Positions 43,740 to 54,235 of a stretch of 64,000 nucleotides of DNA are shown here, piece after piece. The translations under genes were made by a program, and so were the position numbers. The notes under the pieces were generated by a model. It searched no databases and was not told the origin of the DNA. It was given only the letters and a program-made list of their open reading frames with translations. Source of the stretch: Siphonodentalium dalli (taxonomy: Eukaryota; Mollusca; Scaphopoda; Gadilida; Siphonodentaliidae). Where the stretch lies: assembly GCA_032622095.1 (NCBI GenBank), contig CP136064.1, positions 274,065,614 through 274,129,613 of the forward strand. The letters are read 5' to 3'. Numbering within the stretch: the first letter of the stretch is position 1; every line of letters begins with the position of its first letter.

Positions 43740-44562
43740 ACCACCATGGTAAAACAACACGGTAAACCATGGTAAAAAAACCGAGATATTTTGGGCACCT
43801 ATCGTGGTGTCACCATGGTGGTTTACCTTGGTTTACCGTGGTGGTAACACCGTGGTGGTTTACCGAGGTGTTATCATGGTGGTAAACCACCGTGGTAAAC
43901 CACCGTGGTAAACAACCATGGTGACACCACGATAGTTGGCCTAAATATCTCGGTTTTTTTTTACCATGGTTTACCGTAGAGTTACCATGATGATATACTG
44001 TGGTTTACCGTGGTGTTACCATGGTTTACCGCGGTGTTACCATGGTGGTATGCTGTGGCTTACCATGGTTTACCGTGGTGTTACCATGGTGGTATACTTT
44101 GGTTTACCGTGGTGTTACCATGATGGTATACTGTGGTTTACCGTGGTGTTACCATGGTTTACCGTGGTGTTACCATGGTGGTATACTTTGGTTTACCGTT
44201 GTGTTACCATTGTGGTATACTGTGGTTTACCGTGGTGTTACCATGGTTTACCGTGGTGTTACCATGGTGGTATACTTTGGTTTACCGTGGTGTTACCATG
44301 GTTTACCGTTGTGTTACCATGATGGTATTATGTGGTTTACCGTGGTGTTACCATGGTTTACCGCGGTGTTACCATGGTGGTATACTGTGGTTTACCGTGG
44401 TGTTACCATGGTGGTATACTGTGGTTTACCATGGTTTACCGTGGTGTTACCATGGTCGTATACTTTGGATTACCATGGTTTACTGTGGTGTTACCATGGT
44501 GGTACACTTTGGTTTACCGTGGTGTTGCCATGATGGTATACTGTGGTTTATCATGTGGTTTA
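43740..44562 (+). repeat. CCATGG/GGTTTACC palindromic array with 73-bp inverted arms
   Basis: 43757-43832 is inverted at 43913-43987 (ACGGTAAACCATGGT; CCGAGATATTT; CCTATCGTGGTGTCACCATG). From 43985 to 44560 the motif 'ggtttaccgtggtgttacca' alternates with 'tggtggtatact', giving irregular 21- and 34-bp units. All three plus frames stay open, which reflects composition, not coding. Confidence 0.9.
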
Positions 44563-44640
44563 TCATGACACAAGGGAGGAGACAGTCTCAGACAGATGAA
44601 ACTTTGCATAAATGTGTTTATATGTACATCTAAAGAAGGC

Positions 44641-45058
44641 TGCAAATAATATGTCTGTCATTTGCAGAATGAGGTCCCCAGAGGCTTAGCATCACCAAAT
44701 TCACCCTATGTGCCCCTGGGGACTTCATTTTGCTTAAGCCTCAACTGCTATGGGAGATCTAGTATCAGTATGAAATTCTCCAATTGAAGTTGGTGATGTT
44801 CACCCATTATTCACGTCGATTGTGAATTTTATCTGCTTCAAATTAGGGGATATAGAAACTGAATAGAAGGGGATTAAGTAACTCAAAACATTGTTAATTT
44901 GTGACTATAAATAATTCCTAGAAGATGATACCTTAGCAGAATGAGGTCCCCAGAGGGTGAATTTAAATTTGGTGATGCTAGCCCACTGTGCGGGATAGCG
45001 TCACTAAATTCATCCTCTGGGGGACCTCATTCTGTAAATGTCAGACACACTATTTGCA
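44641..45058. mobile_element. Hairpin-ended MITE, copy 2
   Basis: 418 bp. The outer terminal repeat TGCAAATAATATGTCTGTCA at the left matches the inverted right end (...TGTCAGACACACTATTTGCA). Inside each terminus is a hairpin of GCAGAATGAGGTCCCCAGAG type: the left one is shortened and rearranged (44665-44735), the right one fuller (44937-45035). The central 'gttggtgatgttcaccc' is shared with copy 1. It lies 80 bp after the CCATGG array. Confidence 0.85.
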
Positions 45059-45059
45059 G

Positions 45060-46045
45060 ACTTGCATCTAAGTATCGAGGAAAACATCTTTGATTGGACT
45101 CAACTATTGTGAAAAGGAACACACAGCTTCATAAAATTAAAATTTTCAACATTTATTCAAACTTCTCCAGAACGCCATTGCGTTCGGTCGGAACATTGTC
45201 TCACCATGTCATCTGTACGTATTCACCCCTTGCAACAAGAACATTGAAATAACCAGTACATAATATCCACCTCTGGCACCTGCTACTCTTCAATATTATC
45301 CAATTTGAAACTGTAAATTATCACATGTATGCGTCAGCCCACTGACAGTTAAAATTACTCGAGTACTTTCAGTCACACAAAACAGTTTGACCAGTCACCA
45401 CACATCCATTTGTATTACCATGCCCCAGAATTAACAGCTTGGCACATTTGCCATACTTAATTCAGTAGGAGAAAGGTACGGAGAAACCTTTCAACGATTA
45501 TTGTTGAATATTATTGATTGTTCAGAATCATGTTACTATACCATAAAAAGTGAACATTCCAGACTGTATCACACGCATATATCGCAGTACACTATTTATG
45601 TATATCAAGTTGACGAATAACATATTGTTATTTCCATGATGAAGTACATGTACACACATGTACAATGTATGTAGTAGCTGCACAATCCCATACAAGTCGC
45701 CTATTCATACACCACATACTCTGGCACTAGATTCCCTGCTGCACGTTAGCACACACTGAAAAGAATAGTACATTGTATTAAATAATAGCCTAATATGAAG
45801 CATCAATTATACATTATAGAACAATTAATATAACAAGTTGCCGATAAGATTTACATGGTCATGTAATACAAGGTTCATTCTGTTTGACTCGCATGAGACC
45901 ATCATATCTCAAATTTGTAATGATCATATCATATTCCATCTGTTCAGAACCCGGAAACTGGTTGATATTCTGATGAGCTTTACAACAAAGAACAAACGCG
46001 GGGAATATAAGGGTTTGTTAATTATTGTTCCTTAATAATCTATTT
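45060..46045. other. No gene recognised
   Basis: No repeats or exons seen. A 65-codon frame at 45838-46035 starts with a non-ATG codon and lacks motifs. Confidence 0.4.
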
Positions 46046-46048
46046 CTA

Positions 46049-46237
46049 AGTAGGGGTTGGTTCCAACTTCCATCTCGAGATTGCATGATTTTTGTGACTT
46101 GTGGGCCAATATCGCCATAAATATTGAATTAATTACCTGGGAGAAATTCCATGATTGAAAGCAACGCAAAGCAAAATCGGCTCATCAAAGTCACCTAAAT
46201 CATGCAATATTGAGATGGGACCTTCACCTACTGTGAA
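46049..46237. mobile_element. Small MITE-like inverted repeat (~190 bp)
   Basis: 46049-46102 ('agattgcatgatttttgtga') pairs with 46182-46237 ('cacctaaatcatgcaatatt'), arms about 50 bp with mismatches. Confidence 0.55.
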
Positions 46238-46577
46238 ATACATCTTCTGTAGAATCTCAATCATGTACAAATAATTGAATATCATCTCCGGTGTTGTCGC
46301 TTGACGAATGGGAATATAAATGACACTAAATTTTCAAGTGTTTAAACCTTCCTTCCAACCACCTTGCAGGGATGGTGCCAGATTTCCCAGGCACAAGGAC
46401 AGTCAGAAGGACTACGATCCCCCGACATGGGGTGGGCTACATTGCAGATTACCCTGATGGGGAGGGGCTAATCCTAGTTGATTGATATTGTTTATTCGAG
46501 GCATTGTCAAACGATTGGAACTAACATACATAGTATCCACCCATCAACAAAATAAACAATGCAAAAAAGAAATCACT

Positions 46578-46912
46578 TGCATATCTAAGAGTCTATTAAG
46601 AGAATGCACTGGCATATTATGTTTAACCCTTTCGTGACGGGTGTTGCGCTGGAGCAGCATTAAATATCCTGTGCCAGTGCATTCTCTTATATATGTGAGT
46701 ATTGGTACCTCGCATATCTAAGAGAATGCATTGGCTTAAATATTATTAGACTAATGCATTCTCTTATATATTCGAGGTGCCCATGGGTGACTGGCATATA
46801 CCTGTATAAGAAAATGCATTGGCACAGGGTTTGCGCATGATTTCGGGAAGCTCCAGTCATGAAAAGGTTAATGCACCACCAGAGCAGTCCCGTCATGAAA
46901 GGGTTAAGAATA
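46578..46912. mobile_element. Nested foldback element (~335 bp)
   Basis: AAGAGAATGCACTGGCA (46599-) and its reverse complement (46672-46690) form a first dyad, 'taagagaatgcattgg' and 'ctaatgcattctctta' (46719-46768) a second, and 'taaccctttcgtgacggg' (46623) pairs with 'cccgtcatgaaagggtta' (46890-46907) as the outer dyad. A 69-codon minus frame inside is not a gene. Confidence 0.75.
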
Positions 46913-47119
46913 TAATAACTAATTAAAAACTAAAATTTAAGCCAAGTATACCTGCCGACCCCATATTTTTCTGATATGTATAAGTAACCCGAACAAGACT
47001 TGGTGTGAACAAGAAGGTATTTCAGTCATATCCTTGTCGTTAGACGTTTTGTGTGATTACCGCTATACATATTATGTACTTGTTCGGGTGCGTGAAACTG
47101 ATATTAAGTTAGTATTCAG

Positions 47120-47373
47120 GCTCTATGACAACTGGAGGAATGTCACATTCTAATAACATAGCCAAACATTTTAAGCAAATTGACCGTACCACTCCATTGA
47201 AAACATCGTCAGAACTACGCTCAATTGTAAATATTTACAACTCGATTCGGGACGCATCTATTGGCGATAAACTAACGAAAATGATTTCGCCATGGAGAGT
47301 CACTGCATTTGATTCATATACAAGAATGACAGTGTGTATTATCAATTTAGATATACTATTTGTAAAAACTTGA
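47120..47373 (+). CDS. Unrecognised exon-like ORF (phase-1 acceptor)
   Basis: Acceptor agttagtattcag| is followed by a phase-1 frame of 84 codons with an ATG at 47125 (MTTGGMSHSNNIAKHF; later SPWRVTAFDSYTRM) ending in TGA. Hydrophilic, balanced composition and codon use unlike repeat ORFs give weak support for coding. It resembles no family that I can name. It sits in the 5.6-kb composite and could belong to it. Confidence 0.25.
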
Positions 47374-47379
47374 ACAAGA

Positions 47380-48744
47380 TTATTCTCCATTTCTATTTGA
47401 TCACCATACCGGAGTGTTTCACATCACTTTAAGCGAAGTCAAGCTCGGTTAGTCAGCCTGGTGATTCCGGGTGTTGCCAACGTTCGGTACACGACTCTCG
47501 CACTTCTCTGTCTCACTCGTTCTGTTGCATATAAATACTAGAATAACTTTTGTTCTGTGAATTTGCTTAGAAACCCCCTATCATTCCAAATCAGTCACTG
47601 GAAAGTCGAAACTTGATTGAGGTCGAATTTAAACAGGTCTTTAAATATTAGACCGATCGATCTAAATTTAAACTAAAATAGACCACCGGTCTTTCATCGC
47701 CTGCATGTATCTGGTTCATTCTGGAATAATTAAGGGTAGTCTAAAATTTACTATACATTGAAGGTATCTTTATCCCATTGATTTTCGACTAGGTTAAGTG
47801 GAATCACGCTAAACTGTAATTACCGCGTGACTGATTGTGAACAGAACTTCAGAAGAAAGTTGTAATAAAAATAAGTCAATAACATATGATTTAAAATTAA
47901 CAAAAATAACACCCATCATCAGATCATTACAATACAAGGAACTTATCAGCCACCACCAATTAATTCATAGTATGCATACCTTCTGAATATTAAGAAATAG
48001 TAAGTTGTGAGAGAATTATCAGGGAAAATCATGTTTTTTTCCCCGTCAATCAATTTTTCCTGCACGAGAGACAAGAGTTCTCTCCCCGCTCACATTTAAA
48101 ATTTGTTTTCGTACATTAAAAACTTCGTACTAATTACTGCTATATAGTCCTCGCAAACGAGTTGAAACATTCAAATGTAAAGTTCAATATGTGGTTATCC
48201 AAATTGAAAACCAAGATTAATCCATCAGATTAAAAAATTAAATGCGTTTGCAAATTGTCGATGTAAATTAGCGGACAGTGCATCAATCATGACCTCTAAT
48301 TATGTAGGTAGAAATGATATTAACAGTAACTAGTTTGGGTACGTATATCTCTTTCTAAACATGTCCATCTGAACCTATTCTTTTATATTGATGCGTTATC
48401 ATAAGGCAGTAATTATTACCTTAAAAGGATTCGTCCAGATCCGAAAATCCCCATTCAGAGTCGTTCAGTTCGCCTTTACAAAATCGACAATATTGAAGCT
48501 TTCCGGCAGACGACGCACGCATCACCACGTGATACCGCGCGCGACTCACCAATCAGGCGGCTGATTTGGGTCTAACAATTAATGTCGATTGTTTGTTACG
48601 AACAACTACATACATGTATCTTCTCACGCCAAAATCTGGTGTCATTTGGTTCGACAAAAAATATGGTTTAGTGTAAAAGATATCACGTTTAACAATTCAA
48701 TTGGTTAAAATTTAAATAATTTGTTTTCCCACTGATAATTATAG
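47380..48744. other. No gene recognised
   Basis: A GC-richer CpG-containing patch is present near 48460-48560. No repeats or convincing frames. Confidence 0.4.
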
Positions 48745-49323
48745 AACCCGGGGCCCGTATACCGCGGTACTAGTACCGGGGTGTACCAGTACCGTGGTAT
48801 ATCGAAGCATGTAAATACCATTGTAGATGAGACCCACAACATGGTAAATAGCATTGTGGTTGAAGGTCAAAGTAAAATGTAATGGTGGTACCTTGATTGA
48901 AAAACTTTAGTGCTGTGCTACCACCGTGGTTATACTTGGTGCCACCATGGTTTTACCTTGATAGAAAAACTTTACTGTGCAACCACCGTGGTGATACCTT
49001 GGTGTCATCTTGGTAGAAAAACTTTACTGTGCTACCACCATGGTGATACCTTGGTCAGTTTGGTGACACCATGGTTTCACCTTGGTACAAAAACTTTACT
49101 GTGCTACCACTGTGTTACCACCTTGGTTTCACCTTGGTACAAAAACTTTACTGTGCTGCCACCGTGATACCACCTTGGTACCACCGTGGTGTTTTCACCG
49201 TGGTACCATTTTACTGTGCTACCACCATTGTGAACCAAGATGTCACCATGGTAAACCAAGGTGGTACCTTGGTGAAACCATGGTTTCACCAAGGTGACAC
49301 CAAGGGGGATTTTTATATGGGTT
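48745..49323 (+). repeat. CCACCGTGGT/CTTGGT palindromic array
   Basis: Irregular units of 50-60 bp include 'aaaaactttactgtgct', 'accaccgtggt' and 'gataccttggt', ending in the inverted terminus at 49298-49323. It begins with GGTACC-type words ('ccgcggtactagtaccgg') that recur at about 59890-59950. Confidence 0.85.
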
Positions 49324-49413
49324 ATGTAACACATGCATATTTTTAAACACCAGCATTGAATGTTGGATACATGAAAGGTAGATTTAAGTACTTATGTTCC
49401 AAATCTATTGCGA

Positions 49414-49612
49414 TGTTTAACTGCATGTCAGGGGAATGATCATGGTCAGGAACGTTGTAAAAGCAAAAAATCCATAAGTGTGCACGCTGTTCTCATTCTG
49501 GACATGATAATAAGGATTGCACAAAACCAAAAATAATGCTCTAACTGTCAACGTTCACATGCTGCAATGGGTCGTTCGTGTCCCATATAGGAAAATGAAA
49601 TTCAAAATTCCA
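49414..49612 (+). pseudogene. Decayed LINE ORF1 (gag-like zinc knuckles)
   Basis: Three CCHC-like knuckles are read in changing frames: CQGNDHGQERC preceded by a C, then CARCSHSGHDNKDC (CX2CX4HX4C), then CSNCQRSHAAMGRSC followed by P. At least two frameshifts and a stop after the third knuckle break the frame. Consecutive knuckles ending in a C-N-C...H...CP motif are typical of LINE ORF1, which binds element RNA. The upstream part of ORF1 and the entire ORF2 are missing. Confidence 0.65.
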
Positions 49613-50026
49613 AGCTGTAAAGCTGAGCAAAATTATGTCCTATTTCGATGCAAAGAAAATAGTTGGTGCCCGATCATAAATTCAATCAATCACATACTCT
49701 GCTGCCGTTTCTACAAAACAGTGACCTGATGCCCGACAACAATGAGACCAACACCATTCGTATATCGCAGGCAACACAATTTGACCAGACCGATATCACT
49801 CCGGTTCCTGGACCTGTGACAATTTATATTCCCGACTCCAAACGGAAAAAAAATCCTCGTGTGCTTTTATTTGTAAATAACTCATTGTTTTTATCTAATC
49901 CACTGTCTGATCTACATACAGTTGCTTTGATAAGATCTTTTTTGATACTTTATTCTGTTCTTGGTCGTGATATGGCCTTGCGGCTAAAACGACGTTGAAC
50001 CCTAAATCAATCAATCAATCAATCAT
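49613..50026 (+). mobile_element. LINE 3' end with (AATC)n tail
   Basis: Following the ORF1 remnant, a frame at 49663-49998 contains VPGPVTIYIPDSKRKKN and ends with LRLKRR. The sequence 'cggctaaaacgacgttgaac' and (AATC)5 at 50005-50025 forms the 3' tail. A tail of CGACGTTRAACCC then AATC repeats is common for LINEs of molluscs. ORF1 adjoins the 3' end without RT, so the copy is internally deleted. Confidence 0.6.
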
Positions 50027-50177
50027 AAAGCTCCTCTCCCCATTATTTTTTTGATTTTCGCGATGCCTCCGTGATGCGAATGGCGGTAATTGCACGTATT
50101 TTCATATTTCTTTTCAATATTCCTCCCGCGTATTGGTACAAGTAAGTGAATCGGTCGTTCGCGCGAGAATGCGAAAC

Positions 50178-50199
50178 TTTATATACCCCCCCCCCCTGC

Positions 50200-50242
<43 letters not shown>
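50178..50242 (+). repeat. Poly-C and (TA)n microsatellite
   Basis: Nine C near 50188-50196 and about 16 TA dinucleotides at 50206-50240. Confidence 0.95.
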
Positions 50243-50245
<3 letters not shown>

Positions 50246-50338
50246 ACTATTTAACAGCTATATGTTTCGACAACTCGATAATTTGTTATTGAGCATAATA
50301 AATACTATATAATGTGTTGTTTGATTGCAGAGCCCCAT

Positions 50339-50560
50339 TCAGCATCCAGTCGTCGCCGCACCTCGCCACAACGTCTTTTCATCGTCGGAACGACGTCGAA
50401 AATTGACGGTCTCATTAACGTCATCTAATATCGTCTTGACGTCTGTTAATAGACGTTTATTCGACATACATTTTGGGGTATAATGCGACGTTATAAATCG
50501 ATCTCTGTACCTGCCCACGTATGAACGCACATCGGTATATTCCGATATGCGCGGAGACAT
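50339..50560 (-). CDS. Unrecognised CpG-rich ORF of 73 codons
   Basis: ATG at 50560 opens MSPRISEYTDVRSYVGRY; later come LLTDVKTILDDVNETV and FRRRSDDEK, ending TGA at 50339. It is charged, without low complexity, and lies in a local island rich in ACGTC and CpG, unusual for this AT-rich window. There are no domains known to me, and no splice-linked neighbours were found. It may be a small exon, or a fragment of a TE gene. Confidence 0.3.
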   Translation of the reverse strand: MSPRISEYTDVRSYVGRYRDRFITSHYTPKCMSNKRLLTDVKTILDDVNETVNFRRRSDDEKTLWRGAATTGC

Positions 50561-50564
50561 GATC

Positions 50565-52948
50565 GGGTTGGTCGATCGCGAAGTCCATATTTATGAGATA
50601 TGATTATAACTTCTTCTATTCGAAGTGATACATATGCTCATGATGTCACACAATGAATCTAACAACAGCATATTGTGGATCATAATGTGGATCATTATGT
50701 GAATCATAATATGTCGTAAAATACGTAATCGGCCGTATGCAAAATGTGTGCAGAAATAATTGACAAATTAAGTGATATGCACAAATTTATCACATGCTTT
50801 CAAATTATCATGAGGGTGTAAAGCAAATGTATTTTAAGTCGATCATATATTTACAAATTATATATTGTTCAGACCTGCGACCTGCGCTATAATACAACTA
50901 CATTTTGTTGCTTTGTTCGTTTGTCCGGCTATATGCAACCAAACGGTTGGATCTCGGAGCTAAACTGGATCCACATGGGTAAATTTACACAGGGCGCCGT
51001 TTATGTCAAATGATTAAAGTGACACGCATGATTAATTTAATTAAATGCACACCTAGAATAGTTGGACCCATGGAGCTGAACATTGTTACACATGTTTAAA
51101 TTGACCAGGGGAATATCATGCGATAGGTGTCGTTGATCCCAGATGACTTAAAGTGGGGGAGGGGGCTCATATATTGTATTAGCAAAGATAGATGATCAAT
51201 AAAGAGCTGGTGGAAGTTGGTAGACATGTGTAACTTGACAAAGGGATTGTCATGGGATGTTTGCACCAGACTTAATGTGTCCTTAAGAATTAGCACATAG
51301 TGTTTATCATCATCTTAGAATATATGTAGAATTCGTGTAACTTCCCCGATGTAGGTGCGGTATACCTCAGTTGACTCAAATGGAGACTAATAATTTAAAT
51401 CCATTGAAGGAACACTAATAATTTAATCCACATTTAACTGAGCAATGCCGGTTATCTAGCAGCATATATAGATGGATTATCGTCAGTATATTGTTAATTT
51501 ATGTGTTTATCGACATACTTTGATCAGCGTGAAGTTATAGAAGTGAGCATGCATGGGCTACGTTCCATTTTTCAGTCTCATTGTTATGCGTGGCATTAAA
51601 ATCCTTGCCTCATGCAAAATTCAGCCAGACGTGAATGGGACAATTTTCAAAATGACCAGCATCAATGGGTTATGCATTCTTTTTGCAAATATTGGACATT
51701 TTATATGATAAGTTATGTATGCTGCATGGGACCTCTTCAAGCGACACGACATGAGGATCTTTGGAATGACTCCAATCCACCTCTCCACTTGTCAATGATA
51801 TGAGGATCTTCCGAGAACTGAGCAAGAAAATACAATTTTTTTTATCAGTTTTTACAAGAGGACACACAACTGTCCAACAAGTAGTAACATGCGGAGAATG
51901 TGTTATCGTATGCATGCATATCATATATGCGGAATGGATCTAACTTCAGAGATCATTGGCATTATAAATCACATGCACCGGTACATTAAAAAGGAAATGA
52001 CCATACATACAATGCTATTATGAATAATGAAAAATACAGGCACTGTTTTAATATTATATTAATAATCGCTCACACTATGACGTCAGCATCAATGTCAGCC
52101 ACAGGACACTAACAAGGAGTCATGGCATCAAACACCCAGTTTATATATGAAGATATTTAATTGTTCTGGCCATAAATCAGCAGTGTGGACAGAGATTTCG
52201 TGAAATTGCAAAAAAACAAAAATAAAACAAAACTCAATTGATTAATGGATACCCATTAGAATATCCGACCAACGGTGTAGGGAATTCATATTTCATGTCC
52301 TGTATGAGCTATATAACTATTGGTTGACACCACAGTTGAGTAAAAAGCAAACGTGTGCACCGAAAAACGACAAACTAGATACTCCACATCGAAGTTCTTG
52401 CAGTCGCTTCTTGTGTTTCAGTCATGTTATAATTTTAAATCACTATATGTGCATGTTGTGGTTTGAACTGACGATAGTCTATTATAGCATGGATTCTAAC
52501 ACTGATCCACCTGAAAATCCGCAAATCAGGTTCCAGCTCTCTATATAGGTCACTTAATTTTACCAATGTTAATAATATTTCCCAAATATTAAATACAATA
52601 TGATCTCCAGGGCTCAAGTTAAAGCTGGCAAGCTAAATTATACACGAAGAGCTTATATATAATTATATTATATATTGAAGTAAGATAAATTGTAACTTCT
52701 GGAAAAAATGCAAATAATTATACATGCACATAGTCACACAGACGTGTGGATGCGATGAACGCTATCGCTATTTGTTTTGGCACAAGTTCCGTGAAATATA
52801 ACATGAGTGACAGGGTCAAGTTGCATTCTGTGGCATAACAAATAAGTCTGAGAATGTTTGAGTCGACTCCATGCGCAGGCGTGGTTGGTTTTGTATTTGC
52901 TAAACACCAATATCCCATCAAATGATAGTATTTTGTCCACATCCAGTG
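50565..52948. other. No gene recognised
   Basis: Weakly repeated modules (about 50960, 51090 and 51220) share 'acatg', 'aaatt' or 'aactt', then 'acaaagggattgtcatg'-like text. Short GGATCATAATGT repeats occur at 50680-50720. Several 60-85-codon frames have no motifs and no splice support. Confidence 0.4.
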
Positions 52949-52951
52949 TTA

Positions 52952-53605
52952 GTGCCATGGCACACGCTGCGATTAAAATCGTAAGTGGGGAAAATCGCAG
53001 GAGGAAGCATCCAATGTGCATGCGCACGACAATATCGTAGCAATCAAGCACTGTTTGGTTTTACCAGGAAAATCGTGGCGTGACCTTGGCAACGCGCGCG
53101 ATCGTAGCTGCCACATGATCACTATCACACTGGTCATGTTGTAAATACCACGAAAAGTAAACATTCAAAAATGGCGCAAAGTTTACAAACTTCTTGCACT
53201 TACAAAAACGAGGCCACATTGGTGGAGATGTGGCACGGCAGGGAGTGCAGGCCTATACCACATATCAGGCAAGGAGTAGAGGGCTGCCGCAATTGTTGAA
53301 ATTCAATTGGGGCAGCTGAGCCTGTTGAGTTGACAGGTACAAAAATGTCAAAATTAAAAAATACTCAATTTCACTTGAACTTTCAACATCAACTTGTTAG
53401 TTTAGAACTTTGAGATACATGCCATATGTATTTAGTTGCATAATGCGGAGAATGTGGTATAACATTTTGTTATCATGTGATCGATCACGTTGATAAAATC
53501 GTAGCTGCAAACATCGCAGCACCTACGCGTCTGCGGGCAAGCTACGATTTCTCCACCTACGATTTTCCCCACTTACGATTTTAATCGTAGCGTCTGCGGT
53601 GGCAC
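52952..53605. mobile_element. 654-bp TIR element with TTA target duplication (Harbinger-like?)
   Basis: The left end GTGCCA...CACGCTGCGATTAAAATCGT pairs with the right end ACGATTTTAATCGTAGCGTC...TGGCAC over about 50 bp. TTA at 52949-52951 and 53606-53608 may be a 3-bp target duplication, as for PIF/Harbinger elements. A further TACGATT dyad occurs inside. It is noncoding. Confidence 0.6.
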
Positions 53606-53608
53606 TTA

Positions 53609-54232
53609 GTTAGTTATCTACTGAAGTACTATACAAGATAAGAGGTTGCATTAATTTTGTGATACTGGTTGGGCTGTCATATATGATTTCAATTATGTTG
53701 CGAGTTTCAATTAGAATTGCATTAGTGGACAAGCTGAAATTACCACAAAGACAATTTGAAAGTAACGTAATTTACTAAATATCAGAATAATGCATGGTGG
53801 TATACTACGAACGCAATTGATCAAAACACAAAGGAGTACCATAGACTATCTTCAATAAATTCTAAACTTGACCTAAAGTGCCTACATACCCTGTGGCAGA
53901 GACTGTGCAATTTTTATTTGGTTGTAATCACCAAGGCCATATATACGCGAAAAATGCTACGTTTTTGCAACCGCATCACCACGGTTACCTCTTCTCCACA
54001 ATGTTACACATAGTTGCTGCACACTCAACCACAAATAGCAACATTGCGTGAATGTTAAAAATTGAAATAACATCTTTAAACGATGATCACCTGATATTTA
54101 GCACGAGTACGTGGGTGGTAATGGAAAGATATTTTCAAACAAAAATATACTGAAAACTAATAGTTTCCATTGCGTGGTAGCATATTCCAGTTGTAAAATG
54201 GCGAATGAAGTAATTTGAACAAAATTGTACAC
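53609..54232. other. No gene recognised
   Basis: AT-rich single-copy sequence between two TIR elements. Confidence 0.4.
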
Positions 54233-54235
54233 TAA

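Larger units (their letters stand above)
43715..49323. mobile_element. Possible 5.6-kb composite with shared ends CCCATATAAAAAT(T/C)CCCC
   Basis: The left end AACCCATATAAAAATTCCCC (43715-) is matched inverted by the right end GGGGGATTTTTATATGGGTT (to 49323), both followed inward by CTTGGT...CC palindromic words. Between them lie two CCATGG-rich arrays (43740-44560 and 48745-49320), a MITE, two small foldbacks and single-copy DNA. It could be one element, or two independent copies of one family in opposite orientations. No transposase. Confidence 0.45.

Noticed and set aside
43966-44633. Overlapping long ORFs in all plus frames
   Set aside because: The GGTTTACC/CCATGG array lacks stop words in any frame; purely compositional.
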